The notes beneath the pieces were generated by a model. The model was not told where the DNA came from. It saw only the letters and a list, made by a program, of their open reading frames with translations, and did no database searches. Below, piece after piece: positions 9,273 to 17,540 of a stretch of DNA of 19,472 nucleotides. The stretch is from positions 1 to 19,472 of the forward strand of contig JADGIZ010000205.1 in NCBI GenBank assembly GCA_027604665.1. The letters run 5' to 3'. Each line of letters opens with the position of its first letter. The first letter of the stretch is position 1. Origin of the DNA: Polyrhizophydium stewartii (taxonomy: Eukaryota; Chytridiomycota; Chytridiomycetes; Rhizophydiales). Position numbers and translations under genes: made by a program.

Positions 9273-9285
9273 ACAGCGGAGCTGT
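9273..9285 (+). repeat. Mini-hairpin ACAGC-GGA-GCTGT, loop-flipped mate
   Basis: A perfect five-base stem with a GGA loop, the reverse complement of 9083-9095. Both copies read TA before and GG after on the + strand. Only the three loop bases distinguish the two 17-base sites. Confidence 0.6.
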
Positions 9286-9475
9286 GGAGTCAGACTAACT
9301 GAAAAAGTTATAGCAATATCGATTGGTTATCTTATGAGTTATAGTAATATGATATAAGTTATAGTTAAATAAATTAATAAGTTCAAGACGGTTACAGTTA
9401 ATTAGTTCTAATGACATGATTTGTTGAATGGTTAATAGTTAAAAATTAAATAGTTAGTTATCTTCATTATTTTAT

Positions 9476-9497
9476 ATTGCGCAGCACCGAACAATAA
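9476..9497 (+). repeat. TTGCGNAGCA-family element, 22-base exact repeat copy 1
   Basis: The element begins ATTGCGCAGCACCGAAC and continues ACAATAA to 9497. It is identical over all 22 bases to 9914-9935. Its core is TGC-GCA-GCA (GCA loop). The flanks of the two copies differ, so the shared unit ends sharply. Confidence 0.7.
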
Positions 9498-9505
9498 GTT
9501 AGTTA

Positions 9506-9880
9506 TAGTTGCAGTCGTAGTAATTAATAAATAAGACAAATCATCAAGTTCTATAGGAGTTAGAGTTGCAATTATACCAGTTATATAGTGATTATAGTCA
9601 GAGTGATTGTCTGTTAATAAGTTAACCGGTTGGTTGGTTAGAATAAAATTAGTTAATTAGTTAGTTAGTTACTATATCTCACAATACCTTCTGGTTGCAT
9701 CTTCATTAGATTTAGATGGAACAATTAGATAGCAGTTTATTAGGGAAGTTATATAAATGGCAGTGAAGTTATTAGTGTCCCAAAGGGGCGAAAATATATT
9801 CAGATGTAGTAAAAATGTTGGAATGGATTTGGTATTAATCCATACGAAATTCGTTAATAACAATAGTTAACTTAGTAATT
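9506..9880. other. Spacer with GGTT and TTAG simple repeats
   Basis: At 9621-9671 GGTTGGTTGGTT is followed by TTAGTTAATTAGTTAGTTAG, two overlapping four-base simple repeats. A 63-codon minus-strand frame at 9672-9863 has no recognisable motif and a length expected by chance. No gene called. Confidence 0.45.
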
Positions 9881-9881
9881 T

Positions 9882-9915
9882 ATCCAGAGGACGGCTGTCC
9901 GATGTCCATCTGGAT
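9882..9915. repeat. Two-tier hairpin ATCCAGA/TCTGGAT with inner GGAC-GGCT-GTCC
   Basis: The outer arms ATCCAGA (9882-9888) and TCTGGAT (9909-9915) are perfect seven-base complements. Inside, GGAC (9889-9892) pairs with GTCC (9897-9900) around GGCT. The right arm overlaps the first two bases of the family element at 9914, so two GC elements abut here. Confidence 0.55.
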
Positions 9916-9935
9916 TGCGCAGCACCGAACAATAA
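9914..9935 (+). repeat. TTGCGNAGCA-family element, 22-base exact repeat copy 2
   Basis: Identical over 22 bases to 9476-9497, 438 bases away and in the same orientation. It is joined on its left to the two-tier hairpin at 9882-9915. A minus-strand relative follows at 9968-9981, giving three copies in about 500 bases. Confidence 0.7.
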
Positions 9936-9967
9936 TAATCTAATAGTTAGTATAAATCTTAGTAATA

Positions 9968-9981
9968 GATGCACAGCAATT
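9968..9981 (-). repeat. TTGCGNAGCA-family relative, minus strand
   Basis: GATGCACAGCAATT; the minus strand reads AATTGC-TGT-GCATC. The TGC/GCA stem is kept but the loop is TGT, not GNA. The same variant occurs at 11722-11738, so it looks like a subfamily. Confidence 0.5.
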
Positions 9982-11205
9982 CCATTAAAATAGTATACAA
10001 ATATGATAATTAAAGCAACATTAATTGAACATGATAAGGTCTATATTATAGTACAGAATAGTAATAAGGTATAATATGTAATTACAACAACAATTAGATT
10101 ATTCTACCATATAGACATTATCCCTCTCAGATTATAAGAACTACGGCTTTAACTATTGAGATTCACAGCGGATATCAAATATGACTATGCTAATACTCTT
10201 ACTATGTTGATGGCTGCGCCAATTGAATAGAACTCGAATGATTAACAGTGTGTAAATAAATTATTACCCTATTAATCAAATATTACTCTAGCTATAAATT
10301 TATTTCTAGAGATATAAATAGCTATTATTAACGACAGATCAATTCTTACTCTATTGTGTGGATAGATTCTTGTCTTTACTAACTATATTCATACTTATAT
10401 TACTTAACTCTATCTATCATTAAAGAATACCCTTATATGGTATATTACTCTAATACTTAGGTACCTTTATAAATCCCTTATTAAGACTATTCCGCGAGGA
10501 TAAAATATTAATATGTTATTGTTTAATACGTAGACAGGCATATCTGAGTATATTATTTCTTTTATAATAAAATGTAGCAGAATATACCTAATAAATTAAT
10601 TATAATAAGTTTATCATAAATATTCATACAAGAACAAATTAGATATTAGTTGTAGCAGGTGTCATATATTGTTATTATATCTACTTACTTCCGTTATACA
10701 TATTAAAGAATTTTCACTGACTTATATATTTAACTAGGTTATACGAATATACTTATTATTCCTATATATAAGTAGTATCTACCTGCCACATGTTAGATCA
10801 CTTACAATAGTTTTATTATGATAATAATAACCTATTTACTTTATTCTGTTATAATAATATCATCTAAGTTTAGGAGATTGTGTGTATTTTATTCCAGACT
10901 ATTTAGCACTTTAATGTCTGTCAAATTTCTTTACTCATTAACTCCCGATACATTTCTATTTTAACTTTATACCAACTTTTATTTATTATCTATCCCAGTT
11001 TAGCGCTCAATTCTTGCACTTTATCCAAAGGCAGGTAGATATAAGTAAAACCTAAGAATAGAATAAGAAGAAGCACAGAAGTTTTAAGATATAAGTAGTT
11101 TTATTACTAATCTTTTGCTAATAAATTGCAAGAGGTTTTAGTACCTATCCTAACTTCTGATAGTAGGTGTCAAATTTGAATTAATCTCTTTATAAGTCAA
11201 AAGTA
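9982..11205. other. AT-rich spacer, no gene
   Basis: About 1.2 kb, among the most AT-rich parts of the window, with stops in every frame. A GC word at 10208-10225 (GATGGCTGCGCCAATTG) read on the minus strand resembles ATTGCGCAGCACC with changes and may be a decayed family member. ATATAAGTA occurs at 10764, 11039 and 11089; see the rejected list. Confidence 0.5.
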
Positions 11206-11208
11206 ATT

Positions 11209-11224
11209 CCGATGCTCCGCAATT
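11209..11224 (-). repeat. TTGCGNAGCA-family element, minus strand
   Basis: CCGATGCTCCGCAATT; the minus strand reads AATTGC-GGA-GCATCGG, a consensus copy with a GGA loop, nearly identical to 5733-5749 in inverse orientation. Confidence 0.6.
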
Positions 11225-11721
11225 ATTATAATATAATCGATATAGAACTCTCTGGCTCTCTCTAATCCTTACTGGTTACAGATCATTAGGCCATACTTAG
11301 TATTAAGAATTATAGATACCTGTATAAGATTTCAATCTGGAGATAATTTAGTTAATGCTAGAGTTGCCTTATAGTTAGAAACTAAGTATACTAACAGTAG
11401 TACCTCCATCTATTATTAATAGTAATTAAATATTCTTTATATAAACTTGTCTATATTCTAATATTATGTCAGAGTAATAAACCTCTTTTATCTATATGCC
11501 TAAAATATATCGAGCTAACCCTTTATTTCGATGACTTCTGCAATTATTAATTCAGTTTAGATAGATTAAATTGATAGTTACTCTAATTGTATATATCGAG
11601 AGTTAAAACAAGAATAGGGAGGTGTCAATTCTATTGAACAAAAAAGATATATTAGACTTTTACCCTATATAAAACTATAAAGGGCATCCAATAAGATAAA
11701 GTAGGAGTTTGATTTAACCAA

Positions 11722-11738
11722 TCGATGCACAGCAATTT
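11722..11738 (-). repeat. TTGCGNAGCA-family relative with TGT loop
   Basis: TCGATGCACAGCAATTT; the minus strand reads AAATTGC-TGT-GCATCGA. It has full-length ends, a TGC/GCA stem and a TGT loop, the same variant as 9968-9981. Confidence 0.55.
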
Positions 11739-11809
11739 AGACCCCTTACTAAATAGAATTATTTAGAGTATACAATACACTAAGAGAATATTTACTACAA
11801 TAACGATTA

Positions 11810-11827
11810 GCCGGCCTTCGGGCGGAT
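11810..11827. repeat. GC cluster with GCC-TTCG-GGC stem-loop
   Basis: AGCCGGCCTTCGGGCGGA contains GCC-TTCG-GGC, a three-base stem with a TTCG tetraloop, extended by further C-G pairs across a bulge. C(TTCG)G is a well-known stable loop in RNA. It shares CCGGCC with 5284. Confidence 0.4.
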
Positions 11828-12256
11828 CTAATAACAACCATTTGATTGATTTATATTAGATTCCTAAAGTCTATAAAATAGCAACTGTTTGAGCAACCTT
11901 ATATCTCCGAATTTAGTCTATCTAAAATATTACCATAGTTTATATTGTACAATTCAGGGAGGTTATATCGTAGACTGAAAGGTATATTATCTATTTAGAT
12001 ATCTTTATAGACTTATAGAGATTATTGTTTGTATTTATAAGTCTGTCACTCCGTCAATTCTGTTTACTATTATAGGAGCCCACAGTGCTTATAAAGTAGG
12101 GTTAGTTATTTAAATAGAATGGTATACTTTAAAATACGTAATTTATCTCAAATACTGAATCTCTCCTAATTAAGCTGGGAGATAGTTTATACGGTGATTA
12201 TTACTAAAACCATCCCGTTGAAGCCTCAATCTCGCACTTATAGGGTGTCTTTATAT

Positions 12257-12319
12257 ATCTTACATCCATCTTACATACATCTTACATGTATCTTACATTT
12301 ATCTTACATCATCTTACAT
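12257..12319 (+). repeat. Tandem repeat, 11-base period, ATCTTACAT core
   Basis: Six copies of ATCTTACAT start at 12257, 12268, 12279, 12290, 12301 and 12311. The first five are spaced exactly 11 bases and the last 10. The nine-base core is invariant in all copies; the two linker bases vary (CC, AC, GT, TT, then C). It contains no stop-free coding pattern of interest. The spacing places the cores on roughly the same face of the helix. Confidence 0.8.
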
Positions 12320-12666
12320 GGCGGTTGAATTCCTTTAGATAAGGAAGAGACTAAAGTAGCGATTATCATTAAACATATCGAAATAAACTAGAGGTCTAAA
12401 ATAACTAACTTACTAAATCTAAACACTAGGAATTGGGAGTCTCATTGTAAATCATACCAACTATAAAGGGTCTAAATTGTTACTATTAGGTAATTTGACA
12501 GCAGACCCTGGATTCATATGGATAATAGAGCAAATTAAAGTTAAATAAGACTCCTAGGTATATTTAGCAGAAAGTAGACCGATCTGCGTACGGACATGTA
12601 ATAATTCCAATATTCCTACTCATGACAGTAAATAACTACACCTATTTGCGCAACTTAATTGTTAAT

Positions 12667-12689
12667 CGAGGTTCCCCTTGGGGTCCTCG
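12667..12689. repeat. Long GC hairpin CGAGG...CCTCG
   Basis: The outer arms CGAGG (12667-12671) and CCTCG (12685-12689) are perfect complements. Inside, CCCC (12674-12677) pairs with GGGG (12680-12683) across a TT loop, with unpaired Ts between the two stems. CCTCGGGAC at its right edge recalls the CCCGAGGTC family at 2810 and 8526. Confidence 0.5.
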
Positions 12690-13731
12690 GGACTCGCCAT
12701 TCGGATTTAACAGAAGATATGTACCTTCTAGCATCTAAAGAGTTCCGCTATGCTTCTAACAATATAAGATTTAAAGAGGGTTGACCACTATGTAACAAAG
12801 CATATGCACGACAAGATTTAACATGACATAGCTACTGAATTTCTCTACAATCAACGGACCTAGGTTGTACTATGTATAGCGGTAGGTCTGGTAGTTCGTT
12901 CGGTTGTTGAGTGCGCCTCTGGTCACATAGGTTGGTTGGTACAACTTTCTTCGGTGCCTACTTTTAACACTTTGGTTAATACAATTTAGCTATACTTACC
13001 TCTATTCTAAGTATACAATAGTTGTATCTTACAACTAGACCATTTGAGATTGTTACTAAACCCAACTCTGTTGTTTATTCTACTTTTACTTACCCGCCCA
13101 GCTTTGCTATACTATTCATTATAATTAGGAATACTCTAGCTATAAAGGCTGGAGATGTACATACTATCCCTAAAATCGGTGCATAGATACGTATCTAATA
13201 GTAACCCAACACATGTTTATAATTCAACCCTCTTTTCTAGCTATCAGAGTTGCTTATAGTTATAAAGACATACTCTCTCTTTTGGTCAGAGGTTATAAAT
13301 TGTATTAGAATAAAATCTGGTTGTTGGTTGGTTACTTTCACTCATCGTCGATTGTAAGTGATATAACAACAAGATTGTGAGAAAGTTCTAGAATAGAATC
13401 CAAAGTTAGAAAGGGAGTACTAGGTAGTAACTTCAAGTTGGGAGTAAGTCCGACTAGAGAAAGTAGTAACTCCTCAAATGAACACCCCCCTAATGCTACT
13501 TGAGGAAGTAATTTCGCATCTAAAGTAAGGTTTGGTCCCATCTCCAATAATAGTTAGGACAGCTTATGATTAATAAAAGATAAGCTCCAAAGAACCGTTA
13601 AGCTCTGACTCGTATAATCTTATATATGAAATGTTAAAATCAGCAAAGCTAGTCCAGCTAACAATTTAAGCCAATAATGATCGAGCCCCTAGAAGATAAT
13701 CAATAGTATAGGTCTAATAGATATCTATAGC

Positions 13732-13745
13732 AGCATAGCTGTTAC
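13732..13745. repeat. Mini-hairpin CAGC-ATA-GCTG
   Basis: A four-base stem with an ATA loop, close to AGC-AAA-GCT at 13642. It shares its stem with the CAGC-GAA-GCTG hairpins but not the GNA loop. Confidence 0.35.
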
Positions 13746-13937
13746 TTTTGAATATTCGCAAGATTAGTAGTAAAATCCACTGGCTTTATACTTATTCTCT
13801 GTTACAATGCCCTCCATTGTATTTCATATCAGCTACAGTCTATCGACGGACCGTTGGTTCATAGACCCATCAAAGAAAGGTGCTCATCAGTGTATACTAA
13901 TACTAAGCATTGGAGTTAATTCCGGATTTTTATATTT

Positions 13938-13960
13938 GCGATGAATGAATAATTCATCGC
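13938..13960. repeat. Hairpin GCGATGAAT-GAATA-ATTCATCGC
   Basis: Nine-base perfect arms (13938-13946 with 13952-13960) around a five-base loop, one of the longest uninterrupted stems in the window. It is followed by GATTAGAATT, so there is no terminator-like T-tract. Confidence 0.55.
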
Positions 13961-14217
13961 GATTAGAATTATAAATGATTAGGATTTACTCGAAAAGCTG
14001 ACTCCATATTGGATAATAGGTGAATATCTCTCCTAACTATTAAACCCTATATTTTAGCGAGATTGTAGCCCATAATGGGTTTATATGGTGTCCACTCTAT
14101 CATAACTACCACAACTCTGGTTAGAATCTAATCTATCTTACTATTCTCGAATAGGCTTGTATCCCAGTTAGACTCTAAGTTAAAGAGGTTCTTAGTTTTA
14201 TTGTATGGTTAGATGCG

Positions 14218-14294
14218 AGCGAAGCTTCTATAGACCCTCTGAACGCAGCGCAAGCCTGATTAGCCTGTGGAGCTTATAGAGGGTTAGATTTTCC
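14218..14294. repeat. Nested palindromes around AGC-GAA-GCT
   Basis: AGC-GAA-GCT (14218-14226) is a GNA-loop mini-hairpin. Just after it, ACCCTCT (14234-14240) can pair with AGAGGGT near 14278-14285, enclosing a loop that itself has AGCCT and other GC words. The combination could fold into a branched structure of about 70 bases. It does not match a tRNA. Confidence 0.35.
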
Positions 14295-14482
14295 GTATAA
14301 AATAGTGCTTAATATGTGTTGGGTTACTATTTAGAACCTTAAGTATGCAGAATATAACTAACAGATATGGACGTCAACCCATCCATTTTAGCCATTAATT
14401 TACAGAATCTCGCTGTACCTTTCTACCATATTAGATATTGTAGCTGCCTCTATAATACACCTATAAGTTATATTATAAACCT

Positions 14483-14499
14483 ATTGCGAAGCACCAAGA
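14483..14499 (+). repeat. TTGCGNAGCA-family element
   Basis: ATTGCGAAGCACCAAGA has a TGC-GAA-GCA core. The right end is CACCAAGA, closer to the CACCGAA version at 9476 and 9914 than to the CATCGA version at 5257. Confidence 0.6.
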
Positions 14500-14667
14500 T
14501 ACCACAAACCCACTCAGTTGTGAAAGAATCAGTAGAATCTAACTCTAAAATAACAGAGATTCTAGCTATCTAAATGTGTGGAGGGTATCCAAAATGAATG
14601 TCTACCATAGTTAAAAGATAATTAGCAGAATAGAACCCAATAGAAAGTAGCATCTTTTGTTCCTTTA

Positions 14668-14697
14668 GGGCCCGCTTGGTGTGAGGGGCCTGCGGGT
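14668..14697. repeat. GC cluster with CCCGC/GCGGG stem
   Basis: CCCGC (14671-14675) and GCGGG (14692-14696) form a perfect five-base stem around a 16-base G-rich loop. It is preceded by GGG and followed by TCAGAG. It is one of the most GC-rich 30-base patches of the middle third. Confidence 0.45.
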
Positions 14698-15010
14698 CAG
14701 AGACATATTAAACAATCCTTTGATGTAGCCGAATGCGCACCCAGATAGAATATAAACTTTGAATATAGTCTAACTATTATAGTCTAAGTAATATTAGATG
14801 CACCTTGGTTTGCTAGACATCAATTAGAGGTATAATACTATAAGACATCAAAACTATTCACTCCTTAGAATCTAGGCGGAATCTCAGAGGATCTAAGAAC
14901 TCTTGAAGATACTATGACCACAACATATTTGTGATATCCGCACAAATGGCTATAAGATAACTACAATAGAAGGGAAAGTCTAATCTAGGGTAAATCATCT
15001 TGATCTAACT

Positions 15011-15046
15011 GAAGGGGGGTCACTTGTTGTGGGTCATCAACCCTTC
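15011..15046. repeat. Inverted repeat GAAGGG/CCCTTC
   Basis: Six-base perfect arms (15011-15016 with 15041-15046) enclose a loop in which GGGTCA occurs twice (15016-15021 and 15031-15036). It lies 16 bases before the CAGC-TTC-GCTG hairpin. Confidence 0.4.
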
Positions 15047-15061
15047 CACAAACTTAATGTG

Positions 15062-15072
15062 CAGCTTCGCTG
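15062..15072 (-). repeat. Mini-hairpin CAGC-TTC-GCTG
   Basis: The exact reverse complement of the CAGC-GAA-GCTG hairpins at 3273 and 3761, so on the minus strand it carries the same GCGAAGC core. The + strand reads GCAGCTTCGCTGGGT. Confidence 0.6.
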
Positions 15073-15284
15073 GGTAATAAATAAATATAAGTTAATATGG
15101 TTCTTCTTATTTGAATGTAACAGTAATAAAAGGTAAACGAATTCGACTATCATCTGCAATGCCCTATTATCCCATAAAGAAGTTATAAACACAACTCTCC
15201 TGGAATTACACCGAATTGAGCTACAATATTGGGAAGTAAATAAAGTAAAGTTAATGATCCGTACTTCTGTCGACGAGGATAACC

Positions 15285-15291
15285 GCGTAGC
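15285..15291 (+). repeat. Short GC-GTA-GC hairpin
   Basis: GCGTAGC flanked by CC and TGG has only a two-base core stem, with a further C-G pair across a mismatch. It is recorded because it carries the GNA loop, but it is weak on its own. Confidence 0.25.
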
Positions 15292-15372
15292 TGGTCAATG
15301 ACTACAAGATAAATGGTTCTATAATTATTTGAGCTTAAGGTTAAGTATAGAAGCTAAAATAAGACTTAGTAT

Positions 15373-15383
15373 AGCCGCAGGCT
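15373..15383 (+). repeat. Mini-hairpin AGCC-GCA-GGCT
   Basis: A perfect four-base stem with a GCA loop. It lies 88 bases after the GCGTAGC site, and both are followed by TGGTCA, so the right flanks are also shared (CTGGTCA at 15291-15297 and 15382-15388). Confidence 0.5.
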
Positions 15384-15884
15384 GGTCATCATTTAAGCTT
15401 GAGGAGTATCTAAATAAATCAGATAAATAGGTTATATGCAGTATAGGGTAATAAAGGTCTATTATAAGATGGTTAGAATAAACTGAGGGTTTGTGCTATA
15501 AGAGAGCATATAATATGAATTAGACCCATGAATAGCTAGACTATGACTATAAGATGGGACTTAGTAAGACGAGAATAAGATCCAAGCTAGATTATAGACA
15601 TGAAATAGATAGAATCTCACCCCCTCCAAAGCTATGTGATCCGCAATACTCTCGTTATAATCTAACCTTAAAAGCATATAATAGCTAGAATCTCCCACAT
15701 AAGATGAACTACCTAGCTAGAAACCCCCCTCTAAATGAAGGTTAGATAATCTCACATAACCCATCGTCCTATAGTTATTAGATGTACACCCAAGTGTCCG
15801 CTACTATAATATAGCAAAAGGTTACCCAGCTGTACTCTAAACCCTCTATTCTAGACTAAATTCACAGATAAGATCCCAAACTAT

Positions 15885-16088
15885 CTAATAGCTAGAATAT
15901 ACCCTAACGATATTTAAAGATTCGCAGCTTCGATCTGCGGAAGGCTCCCAACGGATGTACGAGAGTACTTCGAATTCACGTCGGACAATTTGGCCTAGTG
16001 TGTAGTCGGGTGAGTCCATTGCAATGTATTGAGCAAAAATATGGCTGTAGAGGTATGGGTAGTGTAGTCTTACTTGTTGTCTAACCAA
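15885..16088 (-). other. 67-codon open frame, function unrecognised
   Basis: The minus-strand frame starts at an ATG near 16088 and ends at TAA near 15885. The sequence (for example IAMDSPDYTLGQIVRREFEV) has a balanced composition but matches no family I know. There is no ribosome-binding or promoter evidence, no neighbouring gene, and a CGCAG/CTGCG palindrome lies inside it. Its length is in the chance range. I list it only because the region is lower in stops than its surroundings. Confidence 0.15.
15923..15939. repeat. Hairpin CGCAG-CTTCGAT-CTGCG
   Basis: A perfect five-base GC stem with a seven-base loop containing TTCGA. Nearby GC words (CCAACGGATGTACGAG and ACGTCGGAC) make 15920-15990 a GC-rich patch. 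Confidence 0.4.
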
Positions 16089-16600
16089 CCAAATCGATGC
16101 AAGTGCTCCTGCGCCTTCAGCTCGGTCTGCTCCCCTCTATCTTAGGAGGATTAAACAGCTAGAATACCTTTGAGAAGCTCCCGTACTTTAGTCTATTAGA
16201 TGCGAACAATTGACCAAGGATTATATGCAAAACTATAACTATCCCACTATTAAGATTGCGGCAGCATCAACCCCTCTAAGCAACTAACAGGTTATTAAAA
16301 TGCTTCAGAATATGTAGTCGTCAAGCTGTATAGAGGCCATAGAATGCATCAAATGTTATTGAGATGGTGTTTAACTTAGAAATTGATGAACCTTCGACCT
16401 ATTTGAAGTTGTTTATACGGATCCTTTCAATATTGCAGCATTATTACTATTGTAGAAGATTACACCTATTTGTATTGAGGGGGAGTTGAGATTGTCCGAT
16501 TGGTAAATCTATTATCACCCTTTGGGTATTGACCTACAGTGTATTACATACCAACTTTACAACTCTATAACCTAATATGGGACATATTTAGAGAAACCCC
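16089..16600. other. Spacer, no gene
   Basis: No open frame of note. It contains a family-like TCGATGCAAGTGC word at 16094 and the family element at 16255. AGCTAGAATA (16158) repeats the word seen at 15890. Confidence 0.4.
16255..16270 (+). repeat. TTGCGNAGCA-family relative
   Basis: ATTGCGGCAGCATCAA equals the family consensus with one extra base in the loop (TGC-GGCA-GCA) and the G of TCGA lost. It is a diverged member. Confidence 0.45.
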
Positions 16601-16606
16601 CCAAGT

Positions 16607-16620
16607 AACCCTCGTGGGTT
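16607..16620. repeat. Hairpin AACCC-TCGT-GGGTT
   Basis: A perfect five-base stem with a TCGT loop, preceded by a run of six Cs (16597-16602). Confidence 0.4.
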
Positions 16621-16826
16621 CACACCAATAAATAATGTAAAGAAGAGACTTCTAACTATAATGCTTACTTAATTAAATGACTTATAACTAACAAATAGCT
16701 ACAACCAAGAAACCAAGCTAATAAGGAGGGTTAATAATTAATAAAGAACTGATTATATGAATAACAACCAGTTCCACTTTGGGGTTTCGATTCGTGGGTA
16801 GATCTGCGAAATTCTCCTTGGTTATT

Positions 16827-16837
16827 GGGCTACGCCC
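16827..16837 (-). repeat. Mini-hairpin GGGC-TAC-GCCC
   Basis: The exact reverse complement of the hairpin at 7645-7655; both are preceded by TATT on the + strand. The minus strand carries the GTA loop. This parallels the 9083/9273 pair, where again only the three loop bases distinguish the two orientations. Confidence 0.6.
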
Positions 16838-17504
16838 TCCTTGTAGTCCCATTAAATTAGAAAACTACGTAGATTTCTTGCTAAATATTTGCAACATTAT
16901 TCCAATTGTTCCTTCCTGGTAGGTCAACCTAGCCCAAATTAGTCTGGCTTGTCTTTTATATTAAATTGGAAGTATTGGGTATACCATCTAAGCTATTCAT
17001 GTTAATTGCCCAAAATGTGGATGGCAAACCAAATGCGGGGGGTTTAATGAAGTAATATTTACCTAAAAAGAATTTGAAGCAAGACAGGTAGATTGGAAAG
17101 CAGAGTTGATCTCATCAAATAACCGGTAGTGTAAACAGACCATCCAACACTTCTACCATTTGAACTATCTATATAAGCTAACACACGCACGGGTTTGATT
17201 ATATTCGAGGGATAGTAGGTCTTTAGAATGACGCTGCAGATACTGGATGTGTAACACCCTCATTTATTGGTTCTTAGACTTTATTCGCCTTCCACCCCCA
17301 ATCGCCTAATAAGACAAATTATCAATGATATCTGTGCTATTCTTTATAATGATGCTGCGGATACGGGTTAAAGTTTCTTTATTTAGAGTAATTGACTATT
17401 GGCAAAGTTGGTAATCAAAATCTTGTAATATAATTTGTTACATAGATGGCGGTGGTTCCCAATGCCAATTACTTAATCTCTCATTATCTCTTGTACCATG
17501 GCTG

Positions 17505-17532
17505 CCCGGATGTAAAACCCTCCAAATCCGGG
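17505..17532. repeat. Inverted repeat CCCGGAT/ATCCGGG
   Basis: Seven-base perfect arms (17505-17511 with 17526-17532) and a 14-base loop. It is the first of four palindromes within 185 bases. Confidence 0.5.
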
Positions 17533-17540
17533 AATGTATC

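Larger units (their letters stand above)
8880..9505 (+). repeat. Degenerate AGTTATAG repeat region
   Basis: AGTTATAG recurs at least nine times, for example near 8905, 8917, 9042, 9063, 9118, 9229, 9305, 9336, 9357 and 9497. Near-variants (AGTTAGAG, AGTTCTAG, AGTTACAG) lie between them. Spacing is irregular, so this is a loose array and not a clean tandem. It contains no gene. Three GC hairpins interrupt it: 8995-9008, 9083-9095 and 9273-9285. A worn tandem repeat is one explanation; C-to-T erosion of a former AGTCACAG-like unit is another. Confidence 0.55.
11225..12250. other. AT-rich spacer with two GC clusters
   Basis: No open frame of note. It holds the family element at 11722 and the GC cluster at 11810. 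I see nothing else in about 1 kb. Confidence 0.45.
12320..13930. other. Spacer of mixed composition, no established gene
   Basis: About 1.6 kb. It is somewhat more GC-rich from 12560 to 13560. GGTT-rich words recur (12892-12945 and 13318-13332). A 69-codon minus-strand frame at 13338-13547 is leucine-rich but has no recognisable motif and is of chance length. Structures inside are listed separately. No RNA gene is visible. Confidence 0.45.
13961..15055. other. Spacer with GC hairpins, no established gene
   Basis: About 1.1 kb. A 68-codon + strand frame at 14367-14573 has no recognisable motif and runs through the family element at 14483, which argues against it being coding. Other content is listed separately. 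Confidence 0.45.
15073..15880. other. Spacer with AGCTAG-rich words, no gene
   Basis: About 800 bases with stops in all frames. GCTAGA words recur (15533, 15586, 15684 and 15716). ATGACTACAAGATAA at 15298-15312 recurs exactly at 19058-19072, and a copy with one C-to-T change, ATGACTATAAGAT, lies at 15543. Two GNA-type hairpins are at 15285 and 15373. Confidence 0.4.
16601..17500 (+). other. Low-stop zone, possible relic coding DNA
   Basis: Compared with the left half, TAA and TAG are sparser here and several frames stay open for 30-50 codons. One stretch near 16985-17050 reads CPKCGWQTKCGGFN in one frame, which superficially resembles a zinc-ribbon; the adjacent frame over the same bases is equally open. 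Stops interrupt both. I recognise no family. A 20-base segment at 17227-17246 recurs with three differences at 17348-17367. It may be a decayed mobile element or simply GC-richer spacer. Confidence 0.25.

Noticed and set aside
10764..11097. ATATAAGTA, the yeast mitochondrial promoter nonanucleotide, at 10764, 11039 and 11089, plus reverse copies elsewhere (6871, 7097 and 10393)
   Set aside because: A nine-base AT word is expected at least a few times in 19 kb this rich in TpA. No gene follows any copy, so a promoter call is not supported.
13338..13547. 69-codon leucine-rich minus-strand frame
   Set aside because: It is of chance length with no motif, no neighbouring gene and no start signal. 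Leucine runs are common in antisense reading of AAG/TAG-rich DNA.
16765..16800. GGGGTTTCGATTCGTGGG, a possible tRNA T-arm
   Set aside because: The two sides of the loop do not pair and I see no anticodon or acceptor stem in the right place.
16985..17050. CPKCGWQTKCGGFN, resembling a zinc ribbon
   Set aside because: The frame is closed by stops shortly on both sides and the adjacent frame is equally open. Three cysteines in one short stretch without a recognisable fold are not enough.
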